This document shows, one piece after another, positions 1-8,043 of a stretch of 14,593 nucleotides of DNA. Position 1 is the first letter of the stretch. Every line of letters starts with the position of its first letter. The stretch lies in assembly GCA_026770615.1 (NCBI GenBank), contig MU631921.1, positions 40,014-54,606 on the forward strand, in the 5' to 3' direction. The DNA is from Pavlovales sp. CCMP2436. Taxonomy: Eukaryota > Haptophyta > Pavlovophyceae > Pavlovales. The notes below the pieces were generated by a model, which searched no databases, was not told the origin of the DNA, and saw only the letters and a program-made list of their open reading frames with translations. The position numbers and the translations under genes were made by a program.

Positions 1-1
1 C

Positions 2-23
2 TGTGCAACAGTTGTGCAACAGT
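2..23. repeat. 11-bp tandem duplication
   Basis: The unit TGTGCAACAGT occurs twice back to back at the left edge of the window. No function is evident. It lies in the non-coding leader of the following ORF. Confidence 0.6.
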
Positions 24-76
24 TGGTGTAAATATGCCCGCGATCCCTGTACGCTGCAATACTGATTCTGACACTA

Positions 77-637
77 ATGCGTGTGCTAATGCGACCTAAT
101 GTTGAACAGCTCCTGCTCACCGACGGGCCTCCCTCCGGGCAGTTGCGCAGGCTTGAGTCCTCTTCTGAAATGCAGGAGGACTCGAGCCACCCAGGCCAAC
201 CGGGGGAACCAAGCAACCCGGCTGAGGCGCACGCAGGAAGCAGAGCATATGAGTCAGGGCAGAGCCATGCTCCTGCCGACGACCCGCACAACTCGGGCGA
301 GACGTACGCTACGCGTGCGCTCAACTTGCTGCTGCAGCGCAACAGCACTGTCCCGGTGTTAGACAGCGCTGTCCTGATGGCAGCAAACCAGACCGACCCG
401 CCTGCGGCCGTGCCCGAACAGGCTGCTGGGCTGCTGCGAGTGCAGGCCGCGACGGGCCCGTACGCGGGCCCGTACCGCAGGCGCCCCTCCTCCCGGGTGC
501 CGCCCACGCCCCCCGTCTCCCCACTTGCGGCCAGGGGCGCGCTGGCCCGGCCCAAGAACTCGTGGGACGACCACCCGCCGACGGTGCCGAGGACGCCGCC
601 GCCGCGGTCCCCTGTCAGGGGACGGACGTATTTCTAG
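77..637 (+). CDS. Hypothetical proline-rich protein (possible exon)
   Basis: This is an open frame of 186 codons, closed by TAG at 635-637. I do not recognise it. The first 60 residues are polar (Ser, Glu, Gln, Gly), the middle has a short leucine-rich stretch (ALNLLLQ, about residues 81-87), and the last 55 residues are rich in Pro and Arg with several PP steps, which suggests a disordered tail. The first ATG in frame is at 77, but repeated CTAAT motifs followed by a CAG at 107-109 look like an intron branch point and acceptor, so coding could instead begin at 110 as an internal exon. An upstream in-frame stop lies at 29-31. The opposite strand is also fairly open, as expected in GC-rich DNA, so the call is weak. 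It may be non-coding. Confidence 0.3.
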   Translation: MRVLMRPNVEQLLLTDGPPSGQLRRLESSSEMQEDSSHPGQPGEPSNPAEAHAGSRAYESGQSHAPADDPHNSGETYATRALNLLLQRNSTVPVLDSAVLMAANQTDPPAAVPEQAAGLLRVQAATGPYAGPYRRRPSSRVPPTPPVSPLAARGALARPKNSWDDHPPTVPRTPPPRSPVRGRTYF

Positions 638-847
638 ATATTTACACACGGTCTAGCCCCGCACCCAAAATCCCCGCGCACGAGCAAGCCGAGCCAAGCG
701 GCAAGCAGCCGGCTAAGAACGACTGGGACCAGCCCACTCCCTCTTGGGTCTGACCGGAGTGTTTGTTCACATTCTTTAAGAAGTATATAAACGTGATGAA
801 TATAACATGCAATCAATAAATAAGAAGTATTGGGCGTGGGTGCTGAC
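638..847. other. Intergenic stretch, nothing recognised
   Basis: The GC content falls sharply after about 760. A TATATAA-like run lies at 783-790. I see no gene and no clear repeat before the foldback element that begins at 848. Confidence 0.4.
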
Positions 848-1159
848 AACCTTTTCCTTCTCAGCCGGTTGAAGAGTTGAGGTAGTGAACCCCATATCAT
901 CCTGAAAGCCCTGCTCGATGAGATCCCAGATCAGCTGTCTGATTGAAATTTTGATAAGTTGGTGACCCACAGTGCATAACTAACTGCATAACTAACACGC
1001 CGCCGAGGCGTAAATTTTTCACGCGACGCCAGTAAAGTAGGGCCAATACTAATCCAAATCTAGATCAGACAGCTGTTCTGTGACCCCCTCGAGCAGGGCT
1101 TTTAGGATGATATGGGGTTCACTACCACAACTCCTCAAACGGTTGCGAAGGAAAAGGTT
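848..1159. mobile_element. Foldback (MITE-like) element with long inverted arms
   Basis: Positions 848-954 and the reverse complement of 1050-1159 align over about 108 bases with about 15 mismatches by eye, roughly 86 percent identity. The arms start with AACCTTTTCCTTC and share a central block, GTGAACCCCATATCATCCT. The spacer of about 95 bases holds a 12-base direct duplication (TGCATAACTAAC) at about 974-998. No target-site duplication is visible on either side, so the true ends are uncertain. Neither arm gives a recognisable protein. The structure fits a non-autonomous foldback or MITE element. An inverted duplication of local DNA is the alternative. Confidence 0.65.
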
Positions 1160-1260
1160 AGAGAGCGATATTCAAAGCGCCGATTTTAATTTTATCTGTA
1201 TTAATCGGTTTTAAAAATGGCCGGTGCTCGCGCAGCAGCGGCACACTGGTCGCTGGTCCG

Positions 1261-2073
1261 GTGGCTCCTGCACATGAACACGCACGCATGCAGAGGCTGC
1301 TTGCACTCGTATGGCTTCTTGTATTCTTGCAGGACGCACTGATGGTGCTGCACGTGGGCCGCAGGGAGAGGACACAGGCGCCTGCCCGTGCCGCTGTTTC
1401 AACGCGTCCTGTCGGCGGCAGCAGCGCGCTCCCGCCCGGCGGCGGCGGCGGCAGCGCGCTCGAGCCCGACGGCTGCAGCGACAGCGTACTCGAGCCTGGC
1501 GACGGCAGCGGCAGCGCGTTCGCGCTCGGCAGCGTCAGCGCGCTCGCGCCTGGCGGTGGCAGCGGCAGCGCGCTGACGCTGCCGCCGCCGGTCTCGAGCT
1601 CGTTGTCGCTGCCGCCTCTTGGCTCATGCCGCGCGCGCCATCGGTTCGTCCTTCGGCTCATCAAAGTCGGCAATCTCATCGGACGCGTCGGCTGCCAGCA
1701 GCCTGAAGGTTCTTCACCCGCCCTGAAGTCGCTCACCGTGGCCTGGTTGCGCGCCATCGCTTCCTTACGCACCGTGCACAAGCCATTGTGTCTAGCCATG
1801 ATGTTCGCCTGCATTGATCGTCGACTTGCATTACTCGCACTTTGCCTTCGGCGCCTCGCCGTTGACGCCCTTAGCGCGTGGCATCGTGCCCGCTATGAGC
1901 TGGGCAAAGCTAAAAACGGGCTGTTTAACGCTAAGAACGCTTTAAAAAAGGCCCAAAATGTTTCTTCGCAAGCGAAGGGGGGCCTGCCGGCCGAGCGCCT
2001 CCGGCAGGCTGTAACAATTATACGCGTGGAATATAATGCCTTCCGCAAATTTGTATTATCGTGTACCCTTTAG
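1261..2073 (+). CDS. Hypothetical low-complexity protein with hydrophobic N-terminus
   Basis: This is an open frame of 270 codons, with TAG at 2071-2073. I do not recognise a family. Residues 10-30 (from MQRLLALVWLLVFL) are hydrophobic and could be a signal peptide or membrane anchor. Residues about 50-120 are a degenerate Gly-Ser-Ala-Leu repeat written by a GC-rich minisatellite at about 1410-1620. The C-terminal 60 residues are Lys, Asn and Ala rich. The minus strand across the minisatellite (1158-1814) is equally open, which weakens both. The 3' part around 1905-2010 is AT-rich and then holds a GC-rich hairpin, so it may be repeat-derived. No intron signals stood out. Confidence 0.25.
   Translation: MAPAHEHARMQRLLALVWLLVFLQDALMVLHVGRRERTQAPARAAVSTRPVGGSSALPPGGGGGSALEPDGCSDSVLEPGDGSGSAFALGSVSALAPGGGSGSALTLPPPVSSSLSLPPLGSCRARHRFVLRLIKVGNLIGRVGCQQPEGSSPALKSLTVAWLRAIASLRTVHKPLCLAMMFACIDRRLALLALCLRRLAVDALSAWHRARYELGKAKNGLFNAKNALKKAQNVSSQAKGGLPAERLRQAVTIIRVEYNAFRKFVLSCTL
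1982..2009. repeat. GC-rich perfect hairpin
   Basis: GCCTGCCGG (1982-1990) is mirrored by CCGGCAGGC (2001-2009). It follows a run of AT-rich sequence with TTTAAAAAAGGCC. The arrangement resembles the GC-hairpin ends of the transposon family at 10289-11675 and 8043, but no TIR is present here. Confidence 0.5.
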
Positions 2074-2905
2074 CGCGGAGTCGGCCGATAGCGGCTCTAA
2101 GTTAGTCTCCTCAGTCTCGTCCCATTGCCAACCAAGGCCTCACAATCACAGTGATAGCAGTCTCCCCTCGTAACCCATCAGTGATGCACACGCCCTCCCA
2201 GCTCGCACAGTCAGTGCAGAAAAACCGCACACGGCGCTCATCACGCGGCTTATTCAGATCTTTCTCAAACATAATAATAATATGAATAATACAAGTAACT
2301 GTCTGCCCGTAAAGGCTAGTTGCAATTCTAGCGGAGACCACGGGCGACATTAATTAAATATTTACGCCGCGCGTGGCCACACGCGAGCGGGTGGCACGCG
2401 TCGGCACTAGTGGCAGCGTTGAGGCGTGCCGGCCGCGCCAGCGTCATGAAGAGGGCAAAGCTCGCCACGAAGACAACTCGTCTTCAAGCGCTTGAAGAGC
2501 TCGTCTTTGGCGACGGGCGAGGTTGGATATCGCCACTACCCGCAGAGAGCTCCGCCCGCGCGCCAGCACCTTGGCACCGAGCAAGCATCGAGGCGCTCGA
2601 CGTGAGCCAATGCTGCCTGTTGCGACCGTAGACGCGCGCCTCTTATCGCTATGGTGCGCCTGCGCTCTGCGCGCTCATCCTCCTCGCCAAGCTGCAAGTG
2701 CCGAGCTCCTTCTCGCTTGAGCTCCGTCTGCTCGCACACCTCGATCGATGCGCCAACTGACTGCGCGTGCCCTGCGGCACGTGGAGGCTCGTGACCACGT
2801 CCTCTCGCGCCTGGCCGAGTAGCAGCCAACTTGATGTCGGCAGTCCCCGCCATCTGCACCTCCGCCGCGCTTCCTGCTGAGCGCCGGCGCGCGCGCGCGC
2901 AGATC
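2074..2905. other. Region with no convincing gene
   Basis: Several short open frames lie on both strands. None extends cleanly. A minus-strand frame at 2111-2350 has a Cys-X2-Cys motif in a basic context (FFCTDC) that faintly recalls the zinc-ribbon tail of a transposase, too weak to name. An AT-rich patch with (AAT)n lies at 2268-2284. Another minus-strand frame (2536-2967) is rich in Glu, Arg and Ala, but it runs through the end of the 5' LTR and cannot be a single gene. Confidence 0.4.
2901..2905. repeat. Left target-site duplication of copia element (AGATC)
   Basis: AGATC sits directly before the 5' LTR and recurs directly after the 3' LTR at 5299-5303. A 5-bp duplication is typical for Ty1/copia integrase. 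It fixes both element ends. Confidence 0.9.
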
Positions 2906-3199
2906 TGTCGGGAGCCCAAGTGTTTCATACACCTTGGCTCTGTCCGGTTTGCTATCGGACTGCCCAAATTTTAATATCCCGGGCCCAGCTGCCGTCTCGA
3001 ATCGTCTACGGCTGCTCTCGACGCCTCTTCAGCGCTCTTGTCAGGGTCTCTTACTTAATAAGAGACCTTGTGACACAGCTCGTCTTCACTTCGCCAATGT
3101 AAACTTCACTTCCAGATAGAAGACTGAGCGCTGCTCCCGGTACTCGCGTACCGGTGACCTACGTCCCTAACTCGACTCGCTTCAACCCGCAGTCCGACA
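2906..3199 (+). repeat. 5' LTR
   Basis: It is 294 bp, from TGTCGGGAGCCC to CAGTCCGACA. A TATA-like TTAATAT lies at 2971-2977. Downstream, in the likely R or U5 part, are two hairpins: GTCTCTTA pairing with TAAGAGAC at about 3047-3066, and GGTAC pairing with GTACC at about 3139-3153. Comparison with the first 3' LTR unit shows about 95 percent identity. Confidence 0.9.
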
Positions 3200-3217
3200 T
3201 GGTGGACCTTCAGGGCT
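3200..3217 (+). other. Primer-binding site (18 nt after the 5' LTR)
   Basis: TGGTGGACCTTCAGGGCT starts at the first base after the LTR with the expected TGG. Its reverse complement ends in CCA and carries a C at the place of tRNA C61, so it could be the 3' end of a tRNA. This differs from the TGGTATCAGAGC site of many plant copia elements. The tRNA itself is not identified. Confidence 0.6.
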
Positions 3218-4217
3218 CGCTGGTCTCCAAGCAGCCGCTCACCTTCCACGTGATCGTCGTCAACGGACGACAAGGACATCTCGCAGATTCACACAGATTT
3301 ACATCTCGCAGATGTTACCTTCGGCCGCAAGGGCCGCGCGCGTACACCGGCCTCGACAGCCGCGCGCGCACATCGGTCACGGCGGCCACGCCGCCATCGC
3401 CCTCGCGTCATTTCGCATCACGCACGCGCACAGCGTCGTCAAGACAACGATCCAGGCCACGTACTGCATAAATAGTGCACACGTCGCCTACAAGGGCTCG
3501 CCCGCGCGCTCTCCCCGCCGCGCGGGCCTCGGCCAGCTCTCGACACAAGCTCGGCCTGCTCTCGTTCACGCTCATCATGCCCGAGAACACTCGACGAGAC
3601 CTTCCCCTCTCGTCGACTTCAAAGCGGGCACCAACCCGCTCTCCCGCGCCGCCTACTTGCCGCGCGAGCTAAAACATCCCCATCGAAGGCCTACTGGACT
3701 AATTATCCAGCGGCACCCTCTGGCTCATCTCGGCCAAGACTCATCACCTTGCCCCCGCCATCACACTCGTTCGTCGCTCAACGCGCTGCCGACGTTTATC
3801 AACGCGCAGCCGTTTCCAACACGCTCGCCGCTCCACGCGCCCACAGCACTTACACGCTGCCGCGCCGCCGCACTGCGCGCGCTCGCTGCGCTACGCCGCG
3901 CGGGACCAGCCCCGCGCGCGTTCGCGCCCTTCATCGGCAAGACGCCGCCGTCGACAACTTCACCGGCTACAACGCCGCCGTCCCCCATCATCGGCAAGAC
4001 GCCGCTCGTCAACAACTCCACCGGCCTCCCGCCGCTTTCGACATCTTCACCGGCAAGACGCCATCCCCCATCATCGGCAAAACGCCGCCGTCGACCCGGC
4101 TACACCGCCGCCGTCGAAATCTCCTCTGGCTTCCCGCCGCTCATCACCGCTGTTTCTCCCTTCGGCAAAGAAGGGGTTTTCTCATCAAGCCCCCCCTCGG
4201 CCTACGTTAGGCGAGGG
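3218..4217 (+). other. Degenerate interior of copia element
   Basis: This kilobase holds no recognisable gag, protease, integrase or reverse transcriptase. A short frame from ATG 3199 (MVDLQGSLVSKQPLTFHV) may be a leader or gag relic. From 3944 to about 4095 there are four imperfect copies of a motif reading ATCGGCAAGACGCC or close, spaced 30-70 bases apart. In mixed frames they encode repeated IGKTP and NFTG-like strings, suggesting a frameshifted minisatellite. A long open frame (3312-4493) crosses this area, but its composition (Ala, Pro, Arg, His) looks like GC-driven openness until the RNase H part begins. Confidence 0.5.
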
Positions 4218-4493
4218 TTCATCAACCAGCTCAAGTTGTACCATATCCTGCAAACTACGGCCACGCCCGTCGGCGAGGACAACGTTTCGTGCATCAACTT
4301 GTCCAAGAACGACATCGTGCGACGCCGGACCAAGCACGTGGACATCAAATTCCACTGGATCCGCGACCTCGTCAAGAACGGCACCATCAAGCTGTTCTTC
4401 ATCAGCGGCCTCGACAACGTCGCCGACATCATGACCAAGCCCCTCGGCCCCAAGCTCTTCCTGCAGCACCGCCGCACGCTCCTCGGCATGTAG
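4218..4493 (+). pseudogene. C-terminal fragment of copia polyprotein (RNase H tail)
   Basis: About 91 codons ending at TAG 4491-4493 match the end of Ty1/copia Pol. The order is an EDNVSCINLSKN segment, then RRRTKHVDIKFHWIRDLV, then a strand (TIKLFFISG), then NVADIMTKPLG, which closes the family. In complete elements this follows reverse transcriptase and forms the RNase H fold that removes the RNA template. Here the upstream RNase H and all of reverse transcriptase are gone, so no activity is expected. The intact frame and motif spacing show that the 3' end was captured cleanly by a deletion rather than slowly eroded. It is followed 112 bases later by the 3' LTR, normal copia spacing. Confidence 0.9.
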
Positions 4494-4596
4494 ACGGCCG
4501 CCATCGTTTTCCCCCTCAATCGGGGGGGGGGGATTCACCGACTACAAGCTGAAGCTGTACCAGTTCCTTCAACCTGAACGTGATCCCGTCCAGATT

Positions 4597-4605
4597 GAGG
4601 GAGGG
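4597..4605 (+). other. Polypurine tract
   Basis: GAGGGAGGG, preceded by CCAGATT, abuts the 3' LTR start at 4606. It is the expected primer for plus-strand DNA synthesis. Confidence 0.8.
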
Positions 4606-4896
4606 TGTCGGGAGCCCAAATATTTCATACACTTTGGCTCTGTCCGGTTCGCTCTCGGACTGCTCGGAATTTAATATCCCGGGCCCAGCTGCCGTCTCGA
4701 ATCGTCTACGGCTGCTCTCGACGCCTCTTCAGTGCTCTTGTCAGGGTCTCTTATTTACTAAGAGACCTTGTGCCACAGCTCGTCTTCACTTCGCCAATGT
4801 AGACTTCACTTCTAGATAGACTGAGCGCTGCTCCCGGTACTCGCGTACCGGTGACCTACGTCCCTAACTCGACTCGCTTCAACCCGCAGTCCGACA
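4606..4896 (+). repeat. 3' LTR, first complete unit
   Basis: It is 291 bp, TGTCGG to CCGACA, with the TATA-like TTAATAT at 4671-4677. It matches the 5' LTR except for about 15 substitutions and a 3-bp gap. It is followed by a copy of the primer-binding site (TGGTGGACCTTGAG), which should not be there in a normal integrated element. Confidence 0.9.
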
Positions 4897-5298
4897 TGGT
4901 GGACCTTGAGGGCTGCTCTCGACGCCTCTTCAGCGCTCTTGTCAGGGTCTCTTACTTCCTAAGAGACCTTGTGACACAGCTCGTCTTCACTTCGCCAATG
5001 TAGACTTCGCTTCCAGATAGACTGAGCGCTGCTCCCGGTACTCGCGTACCGGTGACCTACGTCCCTAACTCGACTCGCTTCAACCCGCAGTCCGACATGG
5101 TGGACCTTCAGGGCTGCTCTCGACGCCTCTTCAGCGCTCTTGTCAGGGTCTCTTACTTACCAAGAGACCTTGTAACACAGCTCGTCTTCACTTCGCCAAT
5201 GTAGACTTCACTTCCAGATAGACTGAGCGCTGCTCCCGGTACTCGCGTACCGGTGACCTACGACCCTAACTCGACTCGCTTCAACTCGCAGTCCGACA
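4710..5298 (+). repeat. Three tandem 201-bp units, partial LTR plus primer-binding site
   Basis: Units begin with GGCTGCTCTCGACG at 4710, 4911 and 5112. Each runs through the two LTR hairpins to CCGACA. The first two then continue into TGGTGGACCTT(C/G)AG before the next unit starts. The last ends at 5298, directly at the AGATC duplication. The unit start lies about 33-39 bases after the TATA-like motif at 4671, so it may be the transcription start, making each unit R-U5-PBS. Units are near identical to one another. Confidence 0.88.
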
Positions 5299-5303
5299 AG
5301 ATC
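5299..5303. repeat. Right target-site duplication of copia element (AGATC)
   Basis: It matches 2901-2905 and shows that the tandem block was inside the element when, or since, it inserted. Confidence 0.9.
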
Positions 5304-5625
5304 CCCTTGCCTATAGTTGGATCGGGGCGGTCTCTTTGCACGAACGGCCCCGACTCTTACGTCCGAGGTTAGCTGCCTGCACTTGACACAAGCCGTGGAG
5401 TGCAACTATTGTATCGAATCTAAACGAACGGGCTGCCATCGTTCTGTGTAACCGCCCCGATCAGACCGTGAGTCCGATTCCCACTGTAATCCGAGAAAAT
5501 AATGCCGTGAGGCCCTTTCACATATTTACTACAATTTGCACTGTTGTGAACTAGACCGAGTAGGCATGCATGCAGTGCTCACGTGACGGTGATGCTTCGT
5601 GCGTGTGCATTCATTGCGAGCTGTC
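5304..5625. other. Intergenic, imperfect inverted repeat
   Basis: GATCGGGGCGGT at 5320-5331 is mirrored by ACCGCCCCGATC at 5451-5462. GAACG boxes lie nearby on the inner sides (5342-5346 and, as CGTTC, 5440-5444). This could be the ends of a roughly 140-bp MITE, but no duplication is visible. I see no gene. Confidence 0.35.
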
Positions 5626-6962
5626 TCATTGCTGCACGCGCGCCAGCTTGAATGCGACGTCCTGCATAATCACGAAGGTAGACTCTGGATACTTCTTCAT
5701 GAACTCGCGCCACATCGGCTGCTCAACCACCGCCGCCACGTGCTCCGCTACAAGCGCATTCGCCGCGTTAACGAGCCCTGCCGCCTCGGCCGCGCTGCAC
5801 GCACACGGCTTCACTCGCAGCAGCACGGCGAGGCAGTTGTCCGCGCAAAGCGAGTCGAGGACCGAGCGTGCGCAACGCTTAAGTACGCGCGTGGCCGCAT
5901 TATCTGCGCCGCCGCTGCCCTCCCCACCGCTGGGTTCGCGCACCTTAGCCGTGAGGCAGAGCAGCTCGAGCCGCAAGTCAAGGGAGACCGGGAGCGGCGC
6001 GCGGCCAAGCACGTGCAGCTGGCCGAGCAGCGCGCGGTGCGCGGCCGACGAGAAGTTCGGGTCAGGCTTGACGACTCCGCTTGTGCCCTCTGCCATGCCG
6101 CTGTGGAGCGCCTTGTAGTAGGGCGACGCATGCATGAGCAGCTGCCGGCAGCCGTCAAACTTTTCGCCGTCCTCACACTGCAGTTCCACGTCGAGCTCCG
6201 CCACGACCGGACCGGCGAGAGACGCGAGTGACTCGTAGCCCTTTGAGAGCGCGTCGCGCTCGGCGCGTAAGGCACTGTTCTCCGTCTGCAACGCCGTGTC
6301 TCGTTCGGCGCGCAGTGTGCCAATCTCGAGCTGCAGCATCCCCAGCGCGCGCTCGGCGTCGTCGTGCGTCGGGCAGAGGACGCGCAGCGTGTCGCGCGCA
6401 TTACCTGCCCACCCGCAACCGCTCGAATACGCGGCAGCCGCGAGTACGCCCACCGCACCCTACTCCTGTGCTAGCTGGCGCACGTCCGCATTCGCAGCGA
6501 GTTTGTTCAGCATGATGCAGGCGCTGTTACAGGGATGATCTGCTGATGAGCGCGATCAGCGGCAGAAGTGCACCTACATCCACGATGCGCTGACGAACGT
6601 TCTTATTGCACGCCAGCATGTCGAGAGCTTTCGTTGCGTTCACTACCGCCGCCGCGTGGGTGGACCACACACAGCAATTCAACGAGCAGCGGCAGCGCGC
6701 CCGCGGCAACGATGGATGCGCGGGTGCTACCGTCTATGAAGCTGGTCTCGCCAGCATTGGCCTGTTCGATCAGCGCCTCTGCCGCGAACGCCTTGTCCTC
6801 GTCGTCTTCGCCCTGCAGCCATTCGACCATCGCTTGCACGCTTGCCGCCACCATCTGCTGCGTTACTGCTGCTGCCGCTGCCGCTGTTGCCTGCGCTGCT
6901 TGCTGCCCTGAGTGTTGCTCTGGCCTGCTTGTTGTCTGAGTGCTTGCTTTCGCCTCCTCCAC
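5626..6962 (-). pseudogene. Armadillo-BTB protein, copy 1, disrupted
   Basis: Reading leftward from ATG at 6962, the protein has an Ala and Gln-rich N-terminus, ARM-like helices (AAGALPLLVELL, then VDVGALLPLIALIS), a third ARM segment ending GAVGVLAAAA, a coiled coil (LRAERDTALQTENSALRAERD), and a BTB/POZ domain (VELQCEDGEKF, LLMHASPYYKALHSG) followed by a BACK-like helical region to the TGA at 5628-5626. ARM-BTB proteins in plants and algae act as protein-interaction adaptors, some with Cullin-3 ubiquitin ligases; that role is inferred from the family. Lesions seen: a frameshift in a TG-repeat at about 6666-6674, a second near 6541-6546, and an in-frame TAG at 6460-6462 where copy 2 has a Gln codon. 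The C-terminal 275 codons from ATG 6453 remain open, so a shorter coiled-coil-BTB protein could still be made. It is head-to-head with copy 2. Confidence 0.8.
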
Positions 6963-7283
6963 CCGTTTGAACGGATGCTTGCTTTCCCCGGCTATAAGTT
7001 CTTCGTGGGGCCCTGAGCGGGAAACAGTGCGGCGCGCGCGTACGCCGTTTGTAATTTATTACTATAGAGACTGATAAACAAACTAAGTAGTTGCGCGCGG
7101 AGCGCGCAACTACGTGCTCGCGCGCACGCAGCGCGTGCGCCGCGCGCGCGTCACTACGCGCGTTTGCAAACGTAATAGATGCACATAGCCCTAGTCAGTA
7201 CTCCCTCAAATTTTCAGAGCCAATAGAGCTATTGGCCAGAAGTTATGGCCAATACCATTTTCTTTTTTAACTAAGTATGTATA

Positions 7284-7790
7284 GCACCCAAGCCAGCGCA
7301 GCCGACTAAGGCACGCAGCAGGCAATAGGCGACGCAGCGCTCAGACCAGCACAACATTCAGAACAGTCAGACGCCAGCTTGAATCCCTATCATAAAATAT
7401 ATTCAGAACAGTCAGACGCCAGCTTGAATCCCTATCATAAATATAGTCAGACGCCAGCTTGAATCCCTATCAGTAATACAGCAACCAGCAGATCATCTCC
7501 CTAAACGCCCTTGCCCGGGCACACTACCGGAGATCCATCGGCACGCGCTTTGGCGCCCAAACCAGCGCAGCCGACTAAGGCACGCAGCAGGCAATGGGCG
7601 ACGCAGCGCTCAGACCAGCAAAACATTCAGAACAGTCAGACGCCAGCTTGAATCCCTATCAGTCAATATATATAGCGGCTTAGCAGTTTTCGAGAGGTCT
7701 GGGTCTGAGAGCTTCATGCCAAACACGCATCAGAGAAGGCGTTGGGCAGGGGTCGTAGCCGAGACTACAGCCCCCCGCCCAGTAACTGTA
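7284..7790. repeat. Nested repeat insertion inside the decayed transposon
   Basis: Sequence between 7284 and about 7790 has no counterpart in the other element copy. A 109-bp direct repeat occurs at 7284-7392 and 7553-7661 with only a few differences. Inside it, AGTCAGACGCCAGCTTGAAT followed by CCCTATCA occurs four times (about 7365-7392, 7410-7437, 7445-7472, 7634-7661). A TATATATA box follows at 7666-7674, and then a module (7675-7770) that recurs at 12555-12778. I see no coding frame. It may be a SINE-like or satellite-derived element. Confidence 0.7.
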
Positions 7791-7967
7791 AAGTTATATT
7801 TTCGAACTGTGTTTAATGTGCGCACATAGCTACGGTGCCCGGCGCACTGGAACTTAGTAAACGCGGAGATGCGCGAATGAAGTGCGAAAAAACCAAAATG
7901 CGGGCCTTACTATAATTACGGCTTAAAAGGACCAAAAAAATATTCTCAACCGAAATGAGCCTCTGGC

Positions 7968-8023
7968 AGCGCCTCCGGCGGGGCCCTCCCGGGGGGCCCT
8001 CCGGGGGGCCTTCGGGGGCCCTG
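7968..8023. repeat. GC-rich hairpin array at transposon end
   Basis: A series of GGGGCCCTCC-type units can form nested hairpins just inside the terminus at 8043. Equivalent arrays lie at 10307-10350 and 11593-11637, so they are part of the element's subterminal structure. Confidence 0.6.
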
Positions 8024-8043
8024 AGTGATATTCTAAGAGCCGG

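Larger units (their letters stand above)
2906..5298 (+). mobile_element. Ty1/copia LTR retrotransposon, internally deleted, with expanded 3' LTR
   Basis: The element is about 2.4 kb, while complete copia elements are usually 4-6 kb. Order: 5' LTR 2906-3199, primer-binding site from 3200, a non-coding or degraded interior, the C-terminal end of the RNase H domain ending at 4493, a polypurine tract ending at 4605, and a 3' LTR block 4606-5298. LTRs begin TGTCGG and end CCGACA, a perfect 6-bp terminal inverted repeat. AGATC flanks both sides. No capsid-like gag, protease, integrase or reverse transcriptase could be read, so the copy must depend on proteins from elsewhere or be dead. The two LTRs differ at about 15 positions and one 3-bp indel, so insertion is not very recent, though LTR conversion could distort this. 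Confidence 0.92.
6985..8043 (-). mobile_element. Decayed second copy of the CCGGCTCTTAGAA transposon
   Basis: The plus strand here runs parallel to the minus strand of the element at 10289-11675. Three blocks match. About 6985-7280 matches 11250-11610 (shared TAAGTT..TCGTGGGGCCCTGAG, AACAGTGCGGCGCGCGCGTA, CGCGTTTGCAA, ACTCCCTCA, AGAGCCAATAGAGCT, AGTTATGGCCA). About 7795-7870 matches about 11165-11225 (TTTTCGAACT, TAATGTGCGCAC). About 7880-8043 matches the 10289-10430 end, with GC hairpins and the 13-bp terminus TTCTAAGAGCCGG at 8031-8043. The part corresponding to the ORF is deleted, and a repeat block (about 7284-7790) is inserted. The left terminus is eroded to CCGGCTATAAG, so no duplication can be confirmed. 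Confidence 0.75.

Noticed and set aside
1158..1814. 218-codon minus-strand frame opposite the low-complexity ORF
   Set aside because: It is made mostly of the GC-rich minisatellite read in reverse and runs into the foldback arm, with no domain-like segment.
2111..2350. Minus-strand frame with a Cys-X2-Cys motif resembling a transposase zinc ribbon
   Set aside because: Only one Cys pair and a further lone Cys are visible, with no preceding transposase sequence; too short and generic to annotate.
2536..2967. 143-codon minus-strand frame
   Set aside because: It starts inside the 5' LTR of the copia element and crosses the target site, so it is an artefact of the insertion.
3749..4210. 153-codon frame in the copia interior
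   Set aside because: It overlaps the degenerate minisatellite in another frame than the RNase H tail and shows no gag or protease motifs.
5320..5462. Possible small RNA gene or MITE from the GATCGGGGCGGT inverted repeat
   Set aside because: Only 12 bases pair cleanly, and no promoter or duplication was seen; kept only as a note in the intergenic entry.
7356..7661. Repeated 28-37 base units that could suggest a CRISPR array
   Set aside because: Spacing is irregular, units differ in length, the setting is eukaryotic and there are no cas genes. It is a nested tandem repeat.
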